A stretch of 64,000 nt of DNA from positions 2,781,549 through 2,845,548 of the forward strand of contig NZ_VMKN01000001.1 in NCBI RefSeq assembly GCF_007483685.1. The letters run 5' to 3'. The notes beneath the pieces were generated by a model. It worked only from the letters and a program-made list of their open reading frames with translations, ran no database searches and was not told the origin of the DNA. The translations under genes were made by a program, and so were the position numbers. Of the stretch, positions 16,670 through 24,608 are shown piece by piece. Source of the DNA: Litoribacter populi. Its GTDB lineage: Bacteria > Bacteroidota > Bacteroidia > Cytophagales > Cyclobacteriaceae. Positions within the stretch are counted from its first letter, which is position 1; each line of letters begins with the position of its first letter.

Positions 16670-17526
16670 TACGGGACGACCAAACTAATTTCCTTTACCT
16701 GGCGGATACCCTTCCTAAAAAGTACCCTACTTTTTTCACCCGCCTGGAGAAGACCCTCCTGGATTGCGGGATTGAATATGCACTACTTCCAGGCACCAAG
16801 GACGTATGGGCAGTGGATTATATGCCAATCCAGATTGATACCGACAGGTTTGTCCGCTTCAGATCTGAGCCTCCATACCTGACCAAATACGCCGTACACC
16901 GCAAAACCATCTCCGATACCGCGGAAATTTGCAGGCAGCTCGGCATTGCCGCTGTTCCTTCCGACATCATCCTGGACGGGGGCAATGTGGTCAAGTGGAG
17001 CAATCAGGTCATTATGACCGACCGGATCTTCCAGGACAACCCTACTTATGAAAGGAAAAAACTCCTTTCCACCCTTCACGAACTGTTGGAGGTCGACAGG
17101 ATCCAACTCATACCCGAACAGCCCGGAGACTTCACCGGCCATGCCGACGGGATGGTCCGCTTTCTCGATGAAAACACGGTGCTCATCAATGATTTCAGCA
17201 GGGAAAAGGCATCGTTTCACCGCGCCTTCGAAACCGCCATCCACAACACCGGCCTGGACCACATCAAAATCCCCTACAACGTCTACCAAAACAAATCCAA
17301 CAGCCAGGCCAACGGGGACTATATCAATTACCTCCAGATGGAAAAAACCATCATATTGCCAACCTACGGTTTGGATGAGGATGAAGCTGTGAGGAAGCAG
17401 TTTGAAGGATTGTTCCCCGTACATAAAATTGCAACTGTGGACAGTTATGAGATTGCCAATGATGGAGGGGTGTTAAATTGTATTAGTTGGAATATTGAGA
17501 GGAGGAGTAACTTAACAAAGAATTAA
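16666..17526 (+). CDS. Agmatine deiminase / peptidylarginine deiminase family protein
   Basis: 286 residues with a TTG start inside the TGA of the HNH gene; no better ATG is available. Family motifs are clear: D46-x-W-x-x-D51 (DVWAVDYMP), G-H159-x-D161 (GDFTGHADGMVRF) and the catalytic Cys272 in NDGGVLNCISW. These residues bind a guanidinium substrate and form the thiouronium intermediate in guanidino-group hydrolases. It is shorter than usual agmatine deiminases (about 340-370 residues) because the N-terminal part is reduced. No putrescine genes are nearby, so whether it acts on agmatine or on another guanidino compound is open. A shared hairpin terminator follows at 17597-17630. Confidence 0.82.
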   Translation: MIRDDQTNFLYLADTLPKKYPTFFTRLEKTLLDCGIEYALLPGTKDVWAVDYMPIQIDTDRFVRFRSEPPYLTKYAVHRKTISDTAEICRQLGIAAVPSDIILDGGNVVKWSNQVIMTDRIFQDNPTYERKKLLSTLHELLEVDRIQLIPEQPGDFTGHADGMVRFLDENTVLINDFSREKASFHRAFETAIHNTGLDHIKIPYNVYQNKSNSQANGDYINYLQMEKTIILPTYGLDEDEAVRKQFEGLFPVHKIATVDSYEIANDGGVLNCISWNIERRSNLTKN

Positions 17527-17596
17527 GCAAAAGCTATTACCCCTCTAAACCCTCCTACAACTCAATTTTTACTAAAAAAATTTCCTTTCAGTCACA

Positions 17597-17630
17597 AAAA
17601 AAGACGGGGAATAATTCCCGCCTTTTTTTA
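17597..17630. terminator. Bidirectional intrinsic terminator
   Basis: A-run, stem with GGGAA/TTCCC core (C-G closing pair, one bulged G), then TTTTTTT. It lies between the convergent deiminase gene and the 69-residue gene and can serve both strands. Confidence 0.8.
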
Positions 17631-17654
17631 TGATTGTTATTGAATTACATCATT

Positions 17655-17864
17655 TTATTTAAGAACATTGACAATGTTTTTACCACCTATGCTCATATTT
17701 AACTGGACTTCCCAATGTAATCCCAAATCCGCCATTATTTTGCCTGAAACAGTCATAGAGGCTCCTGGACCAATAGTCATGGATCCACCACTAGGATTTC
17801 CCAATATGACTCCTTCGGTTCCTCCTGATATTTCTACTTGAATTTGATCACCAATTTTCATCAT
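17655..17864 (-). CDS. Small beta-rich protein, unknown function
   Basis: 69 residues; two ATG codons in a row at 17864 and 17861. The first overlaps the stop of the DUF6941 gene (ATGA), so the pair is translationally coupled. The sequence is Gly-, Ser- and Met-rich with alternating hydrophobic residues (MTIGPGASMTVSGKIMADLG), suggesting a small beta sandwich. I do not recognise it. It probably works with the DUF6941 protein. Confidence 0.6.
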   Translation of the reverse strand: MMKIGDQIQVEISGGTEGVILGNPSGGSMTIGPGASMTVSGKIMADLGLHWEVQLNMSIGGKNIVNVLK

Positions 17865-18277
17865 GCTACTTTCTTTATCTGTGAAGGATCAATTTTAGTA
17901 ACATGCATGCTCAGGCCGCTCATAAACTCTCCATCAATCCTTAATTCAAAGGTATAAGTCCCTAATTCACTAAGTTCAAGATTTCCAAAATTAATTACGA
18001 AATTTGTTGTAGAATAATTAGCGAATTCATTAACCCTAAATTCTAATTCCCCATCAATTTTCGAAATTTCATTGCCACTGGGACTTTGAAATATGAGTTC
18101 TAAGGCATGTATACCTGCTTCCTTATTTGCTACCCTTAACCGCAAGGCTAAAGAACAACTAGGATGAATAACTGGAATATTCTGACAGAATATTGTGTCA
18201 AAAGTTCCAACAAAAGTCAACTTTCCTGGTTGACTTTCTACTGCATAATCACAAAGTGTGAAGATTTCTAATTCCAT
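17861..18277 (-). CDS. DUF6941-like protein
   Basis: About 138 residues from the ATG at 18277; an upstream alternative at 18343 would add a basic 22-residue stretch with no conserved character. The start MELEIFTLCDYAV, then PGKLTFVGTFDTIF, matches the pattern I know for DUF6941 (a predicted immunoglobulin-like beta-sandwich protein found near phage and defence genes). The rest alternates hydrophobic and polar residues as expected for such a fold (YTFELRIDGEFMSGLSMHV). It is coupled to the 69-residue gene downstream. Function unknown. Confidence 0.7.
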   Translation of the reverse strand: MELEIFTLCDYAVESQPGKLTFVGTFDTIFCQNIPVIHPSCSLALRLRVANKEAGIHALELIFQSPSGNEISKIDGELEFRVNEFANYSTTNFVINFGNLELSELGTYTFELRIDGEFMSGLSMHVTKIDPSQIKKVA

Positions 18278-18592
18278 TGTACATTTATAAATTTTTACTG
18301 ATCTGTGTCTCCGCTTTCGTGGGTTGACAATTTCCCGCATCACAATTAAACTTGTTGATTTAACTTTCCTTTAATCCGGTTGACTAGCCGTTAATGACTG
18401 GAGCCTTTGTGCGATGACCTTTTCCAATCTCTAAAAGCACCCAAATGATTTTGAATCTTTGGGATTTTGTATTTTCTGTCTTTTAATAATATTATTATCT
18501 ATTGTACACCAAGGATGGCAACCTTTGCCATTGGTAACTTTAACCCTTACCTTAATATATCTCTTAGATCATTCCTAAGAAATAGATTAGAG
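18278..18592. other. Intergenic region
   Basis: 315 AT-rich bases between the DUF6941 gene and the end of the TIR gene. There is an inverted GGCAAC/TTGCC-type repeat near 18508-18537 (GGCAACCTTTGCCATTGG). No gene was seen; the promoter of the DUF6941 pair must lie here. Confidence 0.5.
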
Positions 18593-19294
18593 TTAGGGGG
18601 TGACTAACTCGGCTAACTTGGCTGCAATTTCAGTCATTGGTTCCTCTATAGTACTCAGACCACTTCGCGAGCCAAGCAAAGGACTAACCTCGCGGAGATC
18701 CTCAAAGGTTGTGTCATGAAGAATGGGAACAAGAAGATCACGGGCTAGAAGCGCCGAAAGCTCTTTGTCAGCGATGCCTTCCATCGGGAGGCGACGCAAT
18801 AGCGCTGGTGTCACCAAAACGATTCCGACTCGTGACTTTGCCAGCCCCTTGTCAATTTCTCGAAGCAAGGTGGAGCCGAGAAGTACATCCTTTTCGCTGA
18901 ACCAAACAGAGACACCTTCCCTCTCGAGCAGATCGTGAAGTTCCTTGGCAGCACCTTTCCTGTCGTCCCAGGCATGGCAAAGAAAAACATCTCTAAGATC
19001 AGGTAAGGCTGATCGTAGCTCCACGTTTTCACGGACTGGTGTAAGCGTCCGTACCTCGGCAGAGGTATAAAGAATGGATGAACCTGCACGAGACCAGCTA
19101 GGCTTAATTGTTCTGCCGGATCCACCCCTAGAAGTTCGACCACCCGAACTTGGTGAAGAAGAGTAGAAAGGTCTTGTGTAGGATGGGTATGGATTATATG
19201 ATCCATAGCTTCGAGAGCGACTACTACAGGCGGGACAAGCCGCAGCTGCACTTGCGGTGCGATGCCCATTTACGGGTGCTGTACATCTTGACAT
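18593..19294 (-). CDS. TIR-domain protein with N-terminal zinc-binding-like motif
   Basis: 233 residues. Residues 1-25 carry C4-x6-H11-x8-C20-x2-C23, a possible small zinc site. A Ser/Tyr/Gly-rich linker (~25-70) follows, then a TIR domain from ~100 (LRDVFLCHAWDDRKGAAKEL, then VWFSEKD). Glu146 in G-S-T-L-L-R-E lies where the catalytic Glu of NADase TIR domains sits. This fits an abortive-infection NAD+-consuming effector or signal-producing TIR. It is coupled (3-base gap) to an upstream DUF2188 gene. GC content (about 52% in sampled lines) is well above its AT-rich neighbours, so recent transfer is likely. Confidence 0.85.
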   Translation of the reverse strand: MSRCTAPVNGHRTASAAAACPACSSRSRSYGSYNPYPSYTRPFYSSSPSSGGRTSRGGSGRTIKPSWSRAGSSILYTSAEVRTLTPVRENVELRSALPDLRDVFLCHAWDDRKGAAKELHDLLEREGVSVWFSEKDVLLGSTLLREIDKGLAKSRVGIVLVTPALLRRLPMEGIADKELSALLARDLLVPILHDTTFEDLREVSPLLGSRSGLSTIEEPMTEIAAKLAELVTP

Positions 19295-19297
19295 TTC

Positions 19298-19525
19298 CTA
19301 TCCTTTAATGTTTCGTGGATCATTACCATGCGAATTCTTTTCACGAATCCTTCCATTCATTCCGTGAATCAATAGCTCTGAGCTTTGATTTTTTGAAATT
19401 ACCCTTGCAGCGGTAATGGCTTCCTTTTGGGTTGATGTTACTTTAGTGGCCTTTGAATTGCCAGCTCCTTTCACTGCCCATCCATCAGGATGTTTGACAA
19501 CATGTTGATTTTTTCCTTTAGACAT
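19298..19525 (-). CDS. DUF2188 domain protein
   Basis: 75 residues from the ATG at 19525 (an upstream extension to 19669 has no family character). The sequence MSKGKNQHVVKHPDGWAVKG, then STQKEAITAARVISKNQ, then ELLIHGMNGRIREKNSHGND is the full DUF2188 pattern: H-V-V-x-H-x-x-G-W-x-V-K-G, A-x-x-x-A, L-x-I-H-x-x-x-G-x-I-R. DUF2188 proteins are small and found across bacteria with unknown role. Three bases separate its stop from the TIR gene start, so they form a two-gene unit, perhaps as sensor or inhibitor plus effector. Confidence 0.85.
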   Translation of the reverse strand: MSKGKNQHVVKHPDGWAVKGAGNSKATKVTSTQKEAITAARVISKNQSSELLIHGMNGRIREKNSHGNDPRNIKG

Positions 19526-20157
19526 TGTAAAATGTGGATTAAAGTTGGCTCCAAAATTTTGACGGATTAGGAGCTTTTTGCCGGCAAGTCCAGGACAAGG
19601 AATTGGTTCATGTTTTTTTGTTGCAAAAGAAATAAATCTTATTACCTTTGCATTCTCAAACTGGACCAAGAGGCCAAACAGAATTTCTGCACCAAGAGAC
19701 TTGCAATCCTTGGCCTTTAATTGCCAAACTCAGAGAGCTCTTATCTCCTGAATCGGGCAAGGTATGTCTAACACATCAGAACTTATACCATTTTATTACC
19801 AAAAAAACGCCCTTTTCACCACTCATCCCAAGATTCTCCAAAAGCCTTGAAACCCTCTCTTTTGGACCAAGTTATTTCTGGAAATAATCCCATAATCAAC
19901 TAATTATTTTTTAAAAAAATTTACTGGATCAAAATTCCTGTCACTGACACAGTGTCACTCATTCACTTAAAAGTGTAATTAATACTAGGAATTTTCTAGT
20001 TCATGACATTTTAACAGTTTTTAACATTTTCATGATGGCGGGTTCTGACAATAAAATATTTAAAACATTTTGATAAAAATACCCCAATCACGGTATTGTT
20101 TTTCCCCTCTCCCCTCGGTAGGTTTACACCAATCCCTTATTCAGTAAACTTTTAATC
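19526..20157. other. Intergenic region upstream of two divergent units
   Basis: 630 bases. It has a TGACAC-A-GTGTCA dyad at 19945-19957 and palindrome copy 5 at 20078-20097. Short frames here have no coding character. Confidence 0.5.
20078..20097. repeat. Dispersed palindrome, copy 5
   Basis: AATACCCCAATCACGGTATT, 60 bases upstream of the nuclease gene start. Confidence 0.75.
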
Positions 20158-20895
20158 ATGCTTCACGCCATTTCGTCCAACAAAGCGGGCCGCAGTCTGG
20201 CTGCAGCTGAGGTCCATTGGAGGCAACTGTTTAAGGCTTCCGAGGATTCGCTGACCAGCTCCGTCTTTGGCACCTTGTTCCATTTGCCGCAGGAACTCTT
20301 CTGGAAAATCCTCAACGATGCTTGTCTGAATGGAACCATTACCCATACTGCTCCTAATATTGAATCTGTACAATATTGGCCCAGATGGGATGCAGATGGC
20401 ACCGACAAAACCAGCCATGTCGAGCCGGATATATTCATCCGAACCTCTGAATTGGACCTGATCGTCGAATGCAAGCGGTATGATCGAAACCAACAAGACC
20501 CTAATCAATGGAGAAACCAGTACCTCGCTTACCTCAATGAGCATAAGGAAGCTGAGCGCACGGTGATTTTATTAGCTGTAGGTGGATTGAAGGAAGATGG
20601 GCAGGAAAAGGTAGACCTGGGAAAAGATCTAATTATGAAAGTTAAAAAGGTCAACTGGACCTCCATACTCAGTCAGGTTAACCTCGTCCATGACAGGCTT
20701 TATATGACGAAAGGATACCTGCACTCCATTGACTCAGTGCTGAACATACTAGAGGAAATTATGCTGGCTTTTGAAATCCATGGATACAACACGGGAAAAT
20801 GGTTGGTTGATGAAAATTTTAAACCTTTTAGGTCAATAGGTTCTGACCCTTCTAAATTATATCCACTCTCTTTTACAGAAAATGTATTACAATGA
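20158..20895 (+). CDS. PD-(D/E)XK nuclease family protein
   Basis: 245 residues. The core motif is E89-P90-D91-IFI, then LDLIVE104-C-K106-RYD, then the QWRNQYLAYL helix: the order expected for a PD-(D/E)XK nuclease. There is an N-terminal helical part (~1-60) and a C-terminal tail without a known domain. It is the first gene of a plus-strand run that includes two HsdM, HsdS and HsdR, and it overlaps the next gene by 4 bases (ATGA). Its role in or beside the type I system is unknown; it could be an accessory restriction nuclease. Confidence 0.75.
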   Translation: MLHAISSNKAGRSLAAAEVHWRQLFKASEDSLTSSVFGTLFHLPQELFWKILNDACLNGTITHTAPNIESVQYWPRWDADGTDKTSHVEPDIFIRTSELDLIVECKRYDRNQQDPNQWRNQYLAYLNEHKEAERTVILLAVGGLKEDGQEKVDLGKDLIMKVKKVNWTSILSQVNLVHDRLYMTKGYLHSIDSVLNILEEIMLAFEIHGYNTGKWLVDENFKPFRSIGSDPSKLYPLSFTENVLQ

Positions 20896-21542
20896 AAAAC
20901 TCAAAAGAAGATTTAGAAACCATTTTCCTGGACGTCCGCAAAGCTTATAGACTACTCTTTGCCTACCAAAGCAGAGTATTGGATATTATCAAATTTATCG
21001 GAAATGAGCTAAATTTCACATATCAAGGCGGGCACCCAAAATACAGTGACCTGACACCACGAAGTGGGAAAGGAACTTTGGAGAACTGGGCCTGGGATTG
21101 GCTCAATATATATTGCTACGGGTTCAACTTTAAGGATAAAATTATTTCAGAAAATGAAACATTTAGATTCTCAGCTATATTAGTTTCAGATACAGGCTTT
21201 TATGATTTTGAAACAAATCCCAATCATCAAAATAAAAAGAAGTTGATAAATTACAACGAGCCAAATGATTCTGAAACAAAATTGATTTTGGTTTACGGGA
21301 AAAACGGATGGGTTGATGATATTAAGGGTTTTGAAAAGATTTATAAAAAAGGGGCGAGGCCAATAGTTGAGGTGTTTGAGTATGGAATTTTGGTCGCCAA
21401 ATCCTACCCTCTTTCCTCCTTCGCAGATGCAGACTGCGCCCTGGATCAAATAAATGATTTTGTGACCTATTGCATTATTAACGGATTAACCGAAATAAAA
21501 CCCCTTGAGGCCCCTTCCTCACCGGACTCCAATTCAAAATGA
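20892..21542 (+). CDS. Hypothetical protein in restriction locus
   Basis: 216 residues; its ATG overlaps the stop of the nuclease gene, so it is translationally coupled to it. The N-terminus is helical (VRKAYRLLFAYQSRVLDIIK), and a tryptophan-rich run (NWAWDWLNIYCYGFNF) comes next. I see no catalytic motif and do not recognise the family. The coupling suggests it is a partner of the PD-(D/E)XK protein, for example an immunity or specificity subunit, but that is inference. Confidence 0.65.
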   Translation: MKNSKEDLETIFLDVRKAYRLLFAYQSRVLDIIKFIGNELNFTYQGGHPKYSDLTPRSGKGTLENWAWDWLNIYCYGFNFKDKIISENETFRFSAILVSDTGFYDFETNPNHQNKKKLINYNEPNDSETKLILVYGKNGWVDDIKGFEKIYKKGARPIVEVFEYGILVAKSYPLSSFADADCALDQINDFVTYCIINGLTEIKPLEAPSSPDSNSK

Positions 21543-21590
21543 ATCGTATATTTACCCCTTTAATCCCAAAAACCGATTACCGCTTTTAGC

Positions 21591-23075
21591 ATGTCCCAAA
21601 AAAAGATTACCCTCTCCCAACTCGAACAGTACCTTTCCAAAGCTGCCTGGATACTCAAGGGGCCGGTGGATGCTTCTGACTTTAAGGTGTATATATTTCC
21701 CCTCCTGTTTTTCAAAAGGATCTCCGATGTGTATGACGAGGAGTACCGACAGGCGCTGGAGGAGTCCGGTGGGGATGAGGAATATGCTTCCCTTCCAGAA
21801 TTCCACCGTTTCGAAATCCCAAAGGGCTGTCACTGGAATGACGTCAGGGAAAGTACCACCAACGTGGGCCAGAAAATAGAAAATGCCCTCAGGTGCATTG
21901 AGCAGGCCAACCAGGAGTACCTATACGGAATCTTCGGGGATGCCCAGTGGAGCAACAAGAACAAGCTTTCCGACCGGCTGCTCATAGACTTGGTGGAGCA
22001 TTTTTCGCAGTACACCCTTTCCAACGAACTGGTAGACCCGGATATGCTGGGCAATGCCTATGAATACCTCATCAAGCACTTTGCAGACCTGACCAACAAA
22101 AAGGCCGGGGAATTCTATACCCCCCGTTCGGTAGTCCATCTCTTGGGATTGATTTTGGACCCGCATGAAGGGGAAAGCATCTATGACCCCGCCTGCGGTA
22201 CGGGCGGAATGCTGCTGGAATGTGTCGATCACCTTAGGGAGGCCGGGGAGGATTACAGAACCCTGAGCCTATATGGACAGGAGAAAAACCTTACCTCCAG
22301 CTCCATTGCACGGATGAACATGTTCCTGCATGGCATAGAAGATTTTCAGATCAACAGAGGCGACACCCTCCGGAATCCCATTTACTTTTCAGCTGATGGA
22401 CTGAAGACCTTTGATTGTGTCATTGCAAACCCGCCATTCTCTTTGGATGACTGGGGACATGAAAACTGGGCCAATGACCCCTATGGCAGAAACATCGCCG
22501 GCGTTCCTCCCAAAAGCAATGGCGACATGGCCTGGGTGCAGCATATGATCAAGTCCATGAACAGTACCGGCAGGATGACCGTGGTACTTCCCCATGGAGC
22601 CCTTTTTCGCAAAGGTGCCGAAGGCAGAATCCGGGAAGAACTGTTGAAGCAGGATCTGCTGGAGGCGGTGATTGGCCTTGGACCAAATATTTTTTACGGA
22701 ACCCAGCTGGCGGCCTGTGTATTGGTGTTCAAGCAAATCAAGCCTGCCGACAAAAAAGGCAAAGTACTATTTATCGATGGCTCGGAGCAAATCCGTCAAG
22801 GCAGAGCCCAAAACTTCCTCGAACCCATACATGTCAAGCAGCTATTCGACTGGTATAAATCCTACGGAGACGTGGAAAACTATGTCAAGGTAGCCTCCTT
22901 TGAGGAAATAGAGGAAAACGGCTTCAACTTGAACATCCCCCTCTATGTAGAGAAAATCATCGAAGACAACCTTCCATCGGTAGAGGAAGCCATGGCGGAT
23001 TTACGTACCGCTTGGGAGGAGAGCCAAAAGGCAGAACAGAAATTTCTTACCATACTCCAAAAATTCACCTCTTAG
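21591..23075 (+). CDS. hsdM: Type I restriction-modification methyltransferase subunit (first copy)
   Basis: 494 residues, normal for HsdM. The HsdM N-terminal helical domain spans ~5-140. The SAM-binding motif I is DPACGTGG at 199-206 and the catalytic motif IV is NPPF at 280-283, so it should be an N6-adenine methyltransferase. No hsdS or hsdR follows it directly; instead a gene remnant, a PD-(D/E)XK gene and a second hsdM come next. Its sequence is close to the second copy (same opening FPLLFFKRI.DVYDEE and same block order). It may share the one HsdS, be an orphan, or be the leftover of an older system. Confidence 0.93.
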   Translation: MSQKKITLSQLEQYLSKAAWILKGPVDASDFKVYIFPLLFFKRISDVYDEEYRQALEESGGDEEYASLPEFHRFEIPKGCHWNDVRESTTNVGQKIENALRCIEQANQEYLYGIFGDAQWSNKNKLSDRLLIDLVEHFSQYTLSNELVDPDMLGNAYEYLIKHFADLTNKKAGEFYTPRSVVHLLGLILDPHEGESIYDPACGTGGMLLECVDHLREAGEDYRTLSLYGQEKNLTSSSIARMNMFLHGIEDFQINRGDTLRNPIYFSADGLKTFDCVIANPPFSLDDWGHENWANDPYGRNIAGVPPKSNGDMAWVQHMIKSMNSTGRMTVVLPHGALFRKGAEGRIREELLKQDLLEAVIGLGPNIFYGTQLAACVLVFKQIKPADKKGKVLFIDGSEQIRQGRAQNFLEPIHVKQLFDWYKSYGDVENYVKVASFEEIEENGFNLNIPLYVEKIIEDNLPSVEEAMADLRTAWEESQKAEQKFLTILQKFTS

Positions 23076-23080
23076 GATAA

Positions 23081-23269
23081 ATGCTGACCAGCCAGGACAT
23101 AGAGAGCATCAACCGCAGCGGCGAAGGTTACAATGCTGATTTAAAATCCGGGTACCTTTTAACTCCGGAATTTAAAACAGACAGTATTTTTACCGAAGTC
23201 TTAGAGCGTCCCAGAAGTTCGGGGAAAAGTTCGGGAATGAGTTCGGGAAAAAGTTCGGCTTCAGAATGA
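23081..23269 (+). pseudogene. Remnant of an AlbA_2/Schlafen-type ATP-binding protein (internal deletion)
   Basis: 62 codons. The first ~20 (IESINRSGEGYNADLKSG) match the start of AlbA_2-domain proteins, which usually read IN-x-GEG-x-N-x-E-F-K. The last ~40 (PEFKTDSIFTEVLERP, then a run of SGKSSGM repeats) match the region near the winged-helix end of the same proteins, where SGKSS-type repeats are common. The several hundred residues in between are missing, so this looks like an internal deletion that kept the frame. It lies 5 bases after the first hsdM, where such proteins often sit in type I loci. Confidence 0.6.
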
Positions 23270-23306
23270 ACCATTATAAAGTAAATATTAACAAAATTCA
23301 TATAGG

Positions 23307-24608
23307 ATGAACCGCCATTTAAACGTATTCAAATTTTTTTCAAAAGAAGATAGAAATTATCAATTAGAGAATGATTTAACCCGAGCTTTCGCAATTTGCC
23401 TTCAGGAAGACAATCTTTTTTTTCATGAGGTACTAAAACACCTATTTAATGAATCAAATTATTACAACCAATTTTTTGAAGATATTGATAGGAATTCTGA
23501 AATTACTGTAGAGATACAGAAAAAAGTTAATGCAATTGGGGAGTTCAACCACTTATTTGCGGTTTCTTTGTCTGAAAGCCTCATGGATTGTGAGGATTTC
23601 TGGTCACAACATCCCGGAACGGAAAATGACCCTATTGTTGACGTAGTAATTAGGATAAATGATGTTGTAATCATTATTGAAGCAAAAAGAAATGGCGTGA
23701 ATTGCACAGCTCAACTTTTTAATCAAGCTCATAATCTCCATAGACAAAACAAACTAGCAGAACTAGACTTTAAAAAATCTGTAACTCCGATCGATTTAAA
23801 CTGGCCTTCATTAATGGAGTTAGCAATAAAAATTCTCAGTTTTGAAAAGGCTACTCAGAACATAAATAGGTTCCTATATGATTTTATCCACTTAATTAAA
23901 ATCCACAATTACAGGTGGCTTCCAGAGCCTCCTATCTCTTCTTTAAGTTCTGATAACAAAAAAGCTATTAAAAGAAGAATAGAATCTGCTGTACAAGAGC
24001 TAGGTAAAATAGATGATCATCCATTATTAAGTAATCGCCTAGGAATCCAATTTCAAAAGCCCTGGGCTCAGGAAATCTTATTTTCCATTACTGACGAAGG
24101 AAGTTTAGTCGCCAGTATTTATCCTGGAAACACCAAATCACAAGGTCATTTTATCTTCCAAAATGACCCCAAATTTAACACTCATATTGAAATTGATGGG
24201 ATCGAATACCCACTGGAACAAATCCATCATATCAAGTTCACAAGCTTCCAAAGGTATTTTGCAGGCTTGTTTTTCACCGAGGAAGTTTTAAGCTCACCCT
24301 TATATACAAAGAAAAATTTCAACCAATATACCGGAAGAAAAAAAAGAGGCCAAGACTGGAAACAAATTGAAGTATTGTTCGACAATGTATTTACTCAGGA
24401 TTATAACTGGAAAAAGCATTGTCAGTGGAATGACAAAATAATGAATTCAGGCAAAAATCAATTTGACATTTCCTTTGGATATGAAATTTCCCTAAACATT
24501 CCTTTTGAAAAGCTCAAGGCGATTGATAATGATAAATCTGATTTAACTGGGTTAGTAAATTTACTTAATCGCATAGTAAAAGCTTTCAATGAAAATCTTC
24601 TGAAATGA
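23307..24608 (+). CDS. PD-(D/E)XK nuclease superfamily protein
   Basis: 433 residues. The motif set is E21-N-D (helix 1), D112 in DPIVDVVIRIND, and E125-A-K127 in VVIIIEAKRNG, as in PD-(D/E)XK nucleases of the PDDEXK_4 kind. A C-terminal half of ~230 residues has aromatic-rich text (KHCQWNDKIMNSGKNQFDIS) and no known domain. The stop overlaps the start of the second hsdM (ATGA), so they are coupled. The coding sequence is much more AT-rich than the hsdM genes on either side, suggesting separate origin. It is possibly an accessory nuclease of the type I system. Confidence 0.75.
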   Translation: MNRHLNVFKFFSKEDRNYQLENDLTRAFAICLQEDNLFFHEVLKHLFNESNYYNQFFEDIDRNSEITVEIQKKVNAIGEFNHLFAVSLSESLMDCEDFWSQHPGTENDPIVDVVIRINDVVIIIEAKRNGVNCTAQLFNQAHNLHRQNKLAELDFKKSVTPIDLNWPSLMELAIKILSFEKATQNINRFLYDFIHLIKIHNYRWLPEPPISSLSSDNKKAIKRRIESAVQELGKIDDHPLLSNRLGIQFQKPWAQEILFSITDEGSLVASIYPGNTKSQGHFIFQNDPKFNTHIEIDGIEYPLEQIHHIKFTSFQRYFAGLFFTEEVLSSPLYTKKNFNQYTGRKKRGQDWKQIEVLFDNVFTQDYNWKKHCQWNDKIMNSGKNQFDISFGYEISLNIPFEKLKAIDNDKSDLTGLVNLLNRIVKAFNENLLK

